Below are positions 58,199 through 64,000 of a stretch of 64,000 nt of DNA, piece by piece. Source of the stretch: Thiotrichaceae bacterium (GTDB lineage Bacteria > Pseudomonadota > Gammaproteobacteria > Thiotrichales > Thiotrichaceae); assembly GCA_026989335.1 (NCBI GenBank), contig JALSJN010000032.1:1-64000 (forward strand). The letters run 5' to 3'. The notes below the pieces were generated by a model. The model worked only from the letters and a program-made list of their open reading frames with translations. It did not search any database and was not told the DNA's origin. The translations under genes and the position numbers were made by a program. Within the stretch, counting starts at the first letter, position 1; each line of letters begins with the position of its first letter.

Positions 58199-58543
58199 AT
58201 GTTAACACCCGAAGAATTTACCAAAGCATTATCTGACGAGACTCGCCTACGTATCTTGGTTTTATTAACTCAGATGGATGAGCTTTGTGTTTGTCAGCTT
58301 ACTGAAGCGCTGGATATTATTCAGCCAAAAATCTCCCGACACCTGGCGGTGCTACGTGAGAAAGAGATTTTGCTTGATCAACGTAAAGGGCAGTGGATTT
58401 TTTATCGCCTACACCCTGGGCTTGAAAAATGGTGTCACACGACCTTAAACGGATTAGCTAGGGGCTGTGAAAATCGGCAACCTTATACTTGTGATTTGGA
58501 AAAAACAAACCGTTCAAATTTACCAGAAGGCTTATGTAGTTAA
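58199..58543 (+). CDS. ArsR/SmtB-family regulator
   Basis: wHTH 'ALSDETRLRILVLLTQMDELCVCQLTEALDIIQPKISRHLAVLREKEIL'; keeps CxC of ELCVCxL. Confidence 0.93.
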   Translation: MLTPEEFTKALSDETRLRILVLLTQMDELCVCQLTEALDIIQPKISRHLAVLREKEILLDQRKGQWIFYRLHPGLEKWCHTTLNGLARGCENRQPYTCDLEKTNRSNLPEGLCS

Positions 58544-59010
58544 TGGCTTTTTAGTTCATTTACTTTGCTAATAACTTCTTCTGGCTTTACTACTTTTCTT
58601 TTTACCTTATCATAAATAACACCTTCAGATGTTCCTTCGGCAACGACTTTCCCTTTGAGAATAAAGGTATGAATCATGAAGATATACTTTTCATCCCAGT
58701 GAGTAACTTCCATTTTAACTTGATATTTTTCAAATAAACCTAGTGGTTTTTTGTAAGTCATGGTGTGCTCTGCTATGAGGGGTAACCACTTATTTTTAAA
58801 CATTGTTTTAGCGAGCCCAGAGCGAATAAACATATCAAGTCGAGTTAAGTCACAAATAGTCAGGTAACGACCATTATTCATATGCATATTGATATCAATA
58901 TCGTTAGGAAGTACTCGCAAATTTAACGAATTAACAGGCTTTATAATAGGAAGCTTTGGTTTAAAGTATGAGGCTATTAACAACGTTAGCATTCTGAAAA
59001 TAAGATTCAT
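58540..59010 (-). CDS. Acyl-CoA thioesterase-like (hotdog fold)
   Basis: 'LRVLPNDIDINMHMNNGRYLTICDLTRLDMFIRSGL...YKKPLGLFEKYQVKMEVTHWDEKYIFMIHTF'. Confidence 0.82.
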   Translation of the reverse strand: MNLIFRMLTLLIASYFKPKLPIIKPVNSLNLRVLPNDIDINMHMNNGRYLTICDLTRLDMFIRSGLAKTMFKNKWLPLIAEHTMTYKKPLGLFEKYQVKMEVTHWDEKYIFMIHTFILKGKVVAEGTSEGVIYDKVKRKVVKPEEVISKVNELKSH

Positions 59011-59100
59011 ACGTTATTCCTTATCTAATCAATTTGATTTTTTAAAATATCTATATTTAAACGATATTTAATAATTTGTTAGATGCTGCTAAAAGTACCT

Positions 59101-60555
59101 CTACTTTCTTTTTTTACTCAGTTTATCAGACACCTTATGCGGATTCTTTTTCTTTTTCCGATACATTTGCGAGGGTGATAATTTTGCACGTTTATCGCCT
59201 TTGCCTTCAAACGGGTTGTCGCCTGTTTTAAATTGAATGCGTACTTGCGTGCCCTTTAATTTTAATGTGTCACGAAAATAATTCATCAAATAACGTTTAT
59301 AACTCCCTGGAATACGCTTGGTTTGGTTGCCATGAATAATCACGGTAAATGGATTATTGCCACCTTGGTGGGCGTAACGGAGTTTGATTCGACTTGCGGC
59401 TACGACAGGTAATTGGTGCGCACTGGTTGCTGTTTGTAGCATACGCGTCATGCGCGAGGTTGATACATCCAGCATGGCTGAGTCGTACGCTTCATGCACG
59501 GATTTATACAAATGCCCTACGCCTGTTCCGTGCAGTGCAGAAATGAAATGCTTATCGGCAAAGTCTAAAAAGGGCAGCTTTACTTCAAGCTGAACCTTAA
59601 TGCGATCCCTTTCGTATTTGCTCATGCCATCCCATTTGTTGATGGCGAGCACTAAGGATCGACCTGCATCTAACACTAAGCCAAGCAAATGCGCATCTTG
59701 ATCGGTGATGCTTTCGTGGGCATCCAAAATCATGATAACAACGTGGGAGTTTTCAATCGCTGAGAGCGTTTTGATAATACTAAAGGTCTCTATCGCCTCT
59801 TTTACCTTGGCCCGACGGCGAACACCGGCGGTATCTATTAAGGTATATTTTTGACCATCACGCTCAAAAGGCACGTAAATACTGTCGCGTGTGGTGCCGG
59901 GTTTATCAAAAGCGACTACCCGTTCTTCACCCATAATACGATTGATTAAGGTTGATTTACCCACATTTGGGCGGCCGACAAAGGCGATGCGAATACTGTC
60001 TTTGTATTCAATAGGGACTTCATCTTCCTCATCTTCACCTTCGGGAAAGGTCTTTAATAAAGCGCTAATCATTTGGGTCACGCCACGGCCATGTGCCGCT
60101 GCAATCGCAAATACGTCTTTAAAGCCCAGTTGATAAAAATCTGCTTTAGCTTGCTCTGGGTCGACCGTATCGGTTTTATTGACGACTAAAAATACCGACT
60201 TTCCGGCTTTGCGTAATCGATCTGCAACCAAATGGTCGGCAGACGTTAAACCCTCGCGACCATCGACGATAAACAGTACCGTGTTAGCCTCATCCACCGC
60301 CAACCATGTTTGATTCGCCATGTATTCATCAATACCTGCGTCACCACCACTTAACCCTCCTGTGTCAATTACAAGATAGCTTCTGCCTTCTTCGTTATAT
60401 TCATCATCCGCACCTAGCACCCCTTGGCCATATTTTCGGTCACGGGTTAACCCAGGAAAGTCAGCCACCAGCGCATCACGCGATTTTGTTAAGCGATTAA
60501 ATAAGGTCGATTTACCCACATTTGGGCGACCGACTAGAGCGAATACGGGTTTCAT
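59101..60555 (-). CDS. der: Ribosome biogenesis GTPase Der (EngA)
   Basis: Two G domains: '[38 protein letters not shown]' and '[36 protein letters not shown]'. Confidence 0.98.
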   Translation of the reverse strand: MKPVFALVGRPNVGKSTLFNRLTKSRDALVADFPGLTRDRKYGQGVLGADDEYNEEGRSYLVIDTGGLSGGDAGIDEYMANQTWLAVDEANTVLFIVDGREGLTSADHLVADRLRKAGKSVFLVVNKTDTVDPEQAKADFYQLGFKDVFAIAAAHGRGVTQMISALLKTFPEGEDEEDEVPIEYKDSIRIAFVGRPNVGKSTLINRIMGEERVVAFDKPGTTRDSIYVPFERDGQKYTLIDTAGVRRRAKVKEAIETFSIIKTLSAIENSHVVIMILDAHESITDQDAHLLGLVLDAGRSLVLAINKWDGMSKYERDRIKVQLEVKLPFLDFADKHFISALHGTGVGHLYKSVHEAYDSAMLDVSTSRMTRMLQTATSAHQLPVVAASRIKLRYAHQGGNNPFTVIIHGNQTKRIPGSYKRYLMNYFRDTLKLKGTQVRIQFKTGDNPFEGKGDKRAKLSPSQMYRKKKKNPHKVSDKLSKKRK

Positions 60556-60677
60556 AAGTTACACAACGTTAAAGCAAGGTCGCTAGAATAACAAATTGTG
60601 CTGGTTTTTAATATGCTAGTCACAACTAAATAAAGCGGTTAAAATCGCTCTTTCTAAAAAATCATAAGAAGATATTA

Positions 60678-62303
60678 ATGCCTCGATTTTCAGTTTCATC
60701 AATTAAGCTCATTTTATTAGTGGCACTGTTTATAACAGTGGCAGGTAACCAAGTTTTATTTTTCAAATTAACCGATCGTTTAGACTTGTTAACACTTCAA
60801 GGTGGCGGATATGCCATTACCTTATTTTCAATTATTTTTCTTATTCTGGTGTTAATCCAATTGATTTTCGGGGTACGTTATTTACTCAAGCCAGTGATGA
60901 TATTTTTATTGTTAGTGTCAGCTTCACTGAGTTATTTTAGCCAGCAATTAGGCGTTATTTTTGATGTTGATATGGTGCGTAATGTTGTTGAAACAATTAA
61001 GGATAATAACAAACAAGAAGCGACTGAATTATTATCTCCTCCCCTGATTAAGCATGTTTTGATCTATGGAGTATTACCTAGTATTTTAGTTTTATTCGCA
61101 AAGGTCTCATTTAAACCTTTCTTTAAAGAGTCCTTTAGGCGCATTGCGGCCTTCTTGGGTGTAGCGGCTGTGGTTGTTGCTTTAGTTATGATGAACTTCA
61201 AATACACGACCTATTTTTCACGAGAAAATAGAGATTTAAGGGTTTATATTACGCCATTGTATGCTATTGATTCTATCAAGGGATACATTCGTAGCGAGCG
61301 AGCAAAAATAAAAGTGCCGCTTACTGTGCTAGGTAAAGATGCTAAACAACAAAAAGTTAGCAAGCAACGTACAGTGGGTATTATGGTGGTGGGTGAAACG
61401 GCACGAGGCGATCATTTTTCGTTAAATGGGTATTCTCGCGAAACAAATCCGAAACTTAAAAATGAAGCCATCATTAATTATCAAAATGTTAGTTCTTGTG
61501 GAACATCGACCGCATTTTCAGTCCCCTGTATGTTCTCATTTTTAAATCGTGAAGACTATTCACCCAGCAAGGCAGCCCTACAAAGCAATAGCCTTGATGT
61601 GTTAGTTAAAGCTGGCGTAGAAGTTATTTGGTTGGATAATAACTCTAGCTGCAAAGGCGTATGTGAGCGTATCGGTGAGATTAATCTACGCAAAAATCCA
61701 GATGAGAAATCCGCCTATTATTCTGAGGGAGAAGTGTTTGATGAGGCTTTAATTGGAAAGATGGACGCTTTACTCAAAGAAAACAATAATAATAAAGATA
61801 TTTTGTTTGTACTACACACACTCGGTAGCCACGGCCCTAAATACTACAAACGCTATCCTGACGAGTTTTCTCAATTTGAGCCAGCTTGTAAAAAAGCCAC
61901 GCCACAATCGTGCACCGATACAGAAAATATCAATGCCTACGACAATACCATCTTATATACCGATTATGTTTTAAGCCAAACTATTGCGTTTTTAAAAGCA
62001 CAACAAGACAGCCAAAGTTTTATGCTTTATGCCTCTGATCATGGTGAATCATTGGGCGAAAACGGTGTTTACTTACACGGCTTACCGTACTTTCTAGCGC
62101 CTTCTGCTCAAACACATGTGCCCATGTTGATTTGGTTGTCCGATGATTACATTAGCGCCCAATCACTTAATGTTGAGCAACTTAAACAGCAGCAAACATC
62201 TAAAAATATTTCACACGATAATTTATCGCATTCTTTATTGGGTGCATTCAATGTTAAGTCGCGGGTTTACAAACAAGAATATGATTTATTAAAATCTAAT
62301 TAG
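60678..62303 (+). CDS. Phosphoethanolamine transferase (EptA-like)
   Basis: 'VGIMVVGETARGDHFSLNGYSRETNPKLKNEAIINYQNVSSCGTSTAFSVPCMFS', 'LHTLGSHGPKYYKRYP', 'YASDHGESLGENGVYLHGLPY'. Confidence 0.95.
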   Translation: MPRFSVSSIKLILLVALFITVAGNQVLFFKLTDRLDLLTLQGGGYAITLFSIIFLILVLIQLIFGVRYLLKPVMIFLLLVSASLSYFSQQLGVIFDVDMVRNVVETIKDNNKQEATELLSPPLIKHVLIYGVLPSILVLFAKVSFKPFFKESFRRIAAFLGVAAVVVALVMMNFKYTTYFSRENRDLRVYITPLYAIDSIKGYIRSERAKIKVPLTVLGKDAKQQKVSKQRTVGIMVVGETARGDHFSLNGYSRETNPKLKNEAIINYQNVSSCGTSTAFSVPCMFSFLNREDYSPSKAALQSNSLDVLVKAGVEVIWLDNNSSCKGVCERIGEINLRKNPDEKSAYYSEGEVFDEALIGKMDALLKENNNNKDILFVLHTLGSHGPKYYKRYPDEFSQFEPACKKATPQSCTDTENINAYDNTILYTDYVLSQTIAFLKAQQDSQSFMLYASDHGESLGENGVYLHGLPYFLAPSAQTHVPMLIWLSDDYISAQSLNVEQLKQQQTSKNISHDNLSHSLLGAFNVKSRVYKQEYDLLKSN

Positions 62304-62319
62304 CAGTCAAATATGGCTT

Positions 62320-62473
62320 GAGAGCTTTGCACGACTCGGTGGCGAAAGAAAAATCGGGGAGGCACTGATTGAGGTGGAAAGTGAAGCTAATAATGAGTTA
62401 TTAGCAAATTTTTCAAGGAAAAGCAGCGGGATATCGGCCATTTTTACGCGTCATCCGAGTCGTGCAAAGGTCC
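62320..62473. repeat. MITE-like repeat, copy E (full length, opposite orientation to copy A)
   Basis: GAGAGCTTTGCACGACTCGG...GCTAATAATGAGTTATTAGC...CGTCATCCGAGTCGTGCAAAGGTCC; reverse complement aligns along copy A. Confidence 0.9.
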
Positions 62474-62481
62474 CGATTTAC

Positions 62482-63120
62482 CTACTTTATTGTAAATGAA
62501 CCTGTCTGTAAAAAATGCGCGGTGAGTTTTACAACCTGTTTAGAAAACAACAAACCCGTATGTGAGTTATTCACGATCACATGTGCCGTTTGTTTGAGGT
62601 GTTTGGTTTCTTCAATTAGCACCGTTCCATCACCGTCTTCTGGTAAACCACCAGTTAATAGACCTAGCCCTGAATTTTTCGAACCAGCAATCATGCCCCA
62701 GTCGCGTTGATTTTCCCACGCTGGAATATCTTCACCTGATAAAGCGCTAGGCATACTATTAGCTAATAATGGTGAAATGACAGGCCAATCTTGCACTTTT
62801 TGAGCAATCCAACTTCCGTTTACTGGCGATCCTAGCATTACAACACGTCCGTCTGGAATTTCATCAAACTGATTTAATAAGTGCATAGTGATAATGCCAC
62901 CTAAACTATGGCCTACAATATGCAAATTAGGGAGATTAAGAGATTGAATTTTTTGGTGAATAGCTGGGGCATTTTCAGCCGCTGTTTTAAGCACTGATTG
63001 GTAGAAAATGTAATGAACCTTAAAGCCTGATTTTTCGAGCTGACTACCTAGGTAGCGCATCTCAATTGGATTCATTAAAATCCCGTGAATAAGAAGAATA
63101 TGCTGGCTAGGTTCTGTCAC
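62482..63120 (-). CDS. Alpha/beta hydrolase (esterase/lipase-like)
   Basis: 'ILLIHGILMNPIEMRYLGSQLEKSGFKVHYIFY', 'LHIVGHSLGGIITMHLL'. Confidence 0.85.
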   Translation of the reverse strand: MTEPSQHILLIHGILMNPIEMRYLGSQLEKSGFKVHYIFYQSVLKTAAENAPAIHQKIQSLNLPNLHIVGHSLGGIITMHLLNQFDEIPDGRVVMLGSPVNGSWIAQKVQDWPVISPLLANSMPSALSGEDIPAWENQRDWGMIAGSKNSGLGLLTGGLPEDGDGTVLIEETKHLKQTAHVIVNNSHTGLLFSKQVVKLTAHFLQTGSFTIK

Positions 63121-63147
63121 AGGTGTTTGCTGTTGTAAATACTATAG

Positions 63148-64000
63148 CTAACTGTCGTCGACAGTATAGGGCAAATCAAGCAATGTAATAGGTGCTTCAT
63201 TACCCATGAGTTTTAGCTCAGTTTCAGCTTCTGCTATTTTCATCACAGCCAGTGCTTCGATCTTACCATCTTGGTTTATTGCAGTATTAAGAATTTTCCC
63301 TGCAGCTTTATCATTAGCAGAGGTAATCGAATCATTTACCGCGGGCAACTGATCGGTGTCTATCAATAAACGATACATACGACGCTTAGTTTTACCCAGA
63401 TAATTAAGCCGAGCGACAATTTCTTGGCCGGGGTAACAGCCTTTTTTGAAATCAACACCGTTAACTTGAATAAAGTTAACCATCTGCGGAATCCACGCTT
63501 CTGAACTTGCTTGGTCAATGTTTGGGATTCCTGCAACAATATTCAAATATTGCCAATGATTGTCAGGAGCCGCTGTAATACTTTTTATTAAAACTTTACT
63601 GCTTTCCGCATCAGCAAAAATCTCGTAACGAGATACGGTATCAGCAAGCTTTAATACGGTTAAACCGTTGATGGTTGTGGTGCTATCGGCTTCGCTAGGT
63701 AAGTCATCACCTAGTAAATTTGTTAAATCTTGATTAATAACACCAGAAACACCTAAATGCACAAAAGACTCGGTAACATCTTCCAGCGTTACCTTAGACA
63801 TCATTACATACATACTGAGCTTTTTTAAAACATGCTCAAGCAAGTCTTCTGATAAAGATAAGTAAAACGCACCATCGCGCTTAAACAGCCTGAATGTGGC
63901 GATAATACGCCCTTTAGGAGAGCACCATGCGGTAATTTGATGGGATGTTTCAGTGACATTTGAGACTTCATTGGTCAGCTGATTCTGTAAAAAGGATTCA
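63148..64000 (-). CDS. ygfZ: Folate-binding Fe-S repair protein YgfZ (partial, 5' end beyond the window)
   Basis: 'VNFIQVNGVDFKKGCYPGQEIVARLNYLGKTKRRMYRL'. The frame stays open upstream of the tracked Met to the window end: 'ESFLQNQLTNEVSNVTETSHQITAWCSPKGRIIATFRLFKRDGAFYLSLSEDLLEHV...'. Confidence 0.93.
   Translation of the reverse strand, partial: ESFLQNQLTNEVSNVTETSHQITAWCSPKGRIIATFRLFKRDGAFYLSLSEDLLEHVLKKLSMYVMMSKVTLEDVTESFVHLGVSGVINQDLTNLLGDDLPSEADSTTTINGLTVLKLADTVSRYEIFADAESSKVLIKSITAAPDNHWQYLNIVAGIPNIDQASSEAWIPQMVNFIQVNGVDFKKGCYPGQEIVARLNYLGKTKRRMYRLLIDTDQLPAVNDSITSANDKAAGKILNTAINQDGKIEALAVMKIAEAETELKLMGNEAPITLLDLPYTVDDS

Noticed and set aside
1-64000. rRNA, tRNA, prophage, Cas or recognisable transposase genes
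   Set aside because: None recognised on reading either strand or the ORF track; a tRNAscan-SE/Infernal run would be needed to exclude small RNAs formally.

Overview
This 64 kb window looks like a contiguous stretch of a moderately AT-rich gammaproteobacterial chromosome, probably from a sulfur oxidiser because it carries soxB. All family assignments come from reading the supplied translations; no database search was run. Left to right: (1) the edge of an exopolysaccharide locus (partial membrane protein, pectate-lyase-like lipoprotein, three acyltransferase-3 proteins, ugd, UDP-glucuronate epimerase); (2) trxA, HupE/UreJ-like, soxB, DUF3108, selO, dbpA, MBL hydrolase; (3) a soluble Cache/PDC-like gene whose 3' end is duplicated around a ~2.8 kb cargo containing a 5'-truncated Rhs gene, two candidate immunity genes and a (CACGAAGGA)n repeat; (4) an EamA transporter and a GGDEF/EAL protein; (5) housekeeping genes rplS-trmD-rimM-rpsP, ffh, ypjD-like, CorC/CNNM-like, radA, mlaA-like, mpl, ubiX; (6) a series of large secreted lipoproteins (PhoX/DUF839-like, BspA/DUF285-like, glycosidase-like) with two decayed genes (an internally deleted aldehyde dehydrogenase and a frameshifted STAS-Usp fusion); (7) a YajR-like MFS transporter, cytochrome c, uvrA, a glycosidase-like protein, serB; (8) cysteine dioxygenase plus a PLP decarboxylase; (9) an ArsR / ArsP-like permease / Cys-tailed protein / thioredoxin cluster; (10) der, an EptA-like transferase, an alpha/beta hydrolase and a partial ygfZ. 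The most interesting non-coding signal is a ~155 bp MITE-like, imperfectly palindromic repeat. Five full or partial copies all lie between convergent gene pairs, and one supplies the C-terminus and stop codon of a protein. The best candidate for an under-described system is the Rhs-tip cargo bracketed by the 199 bp duplication.
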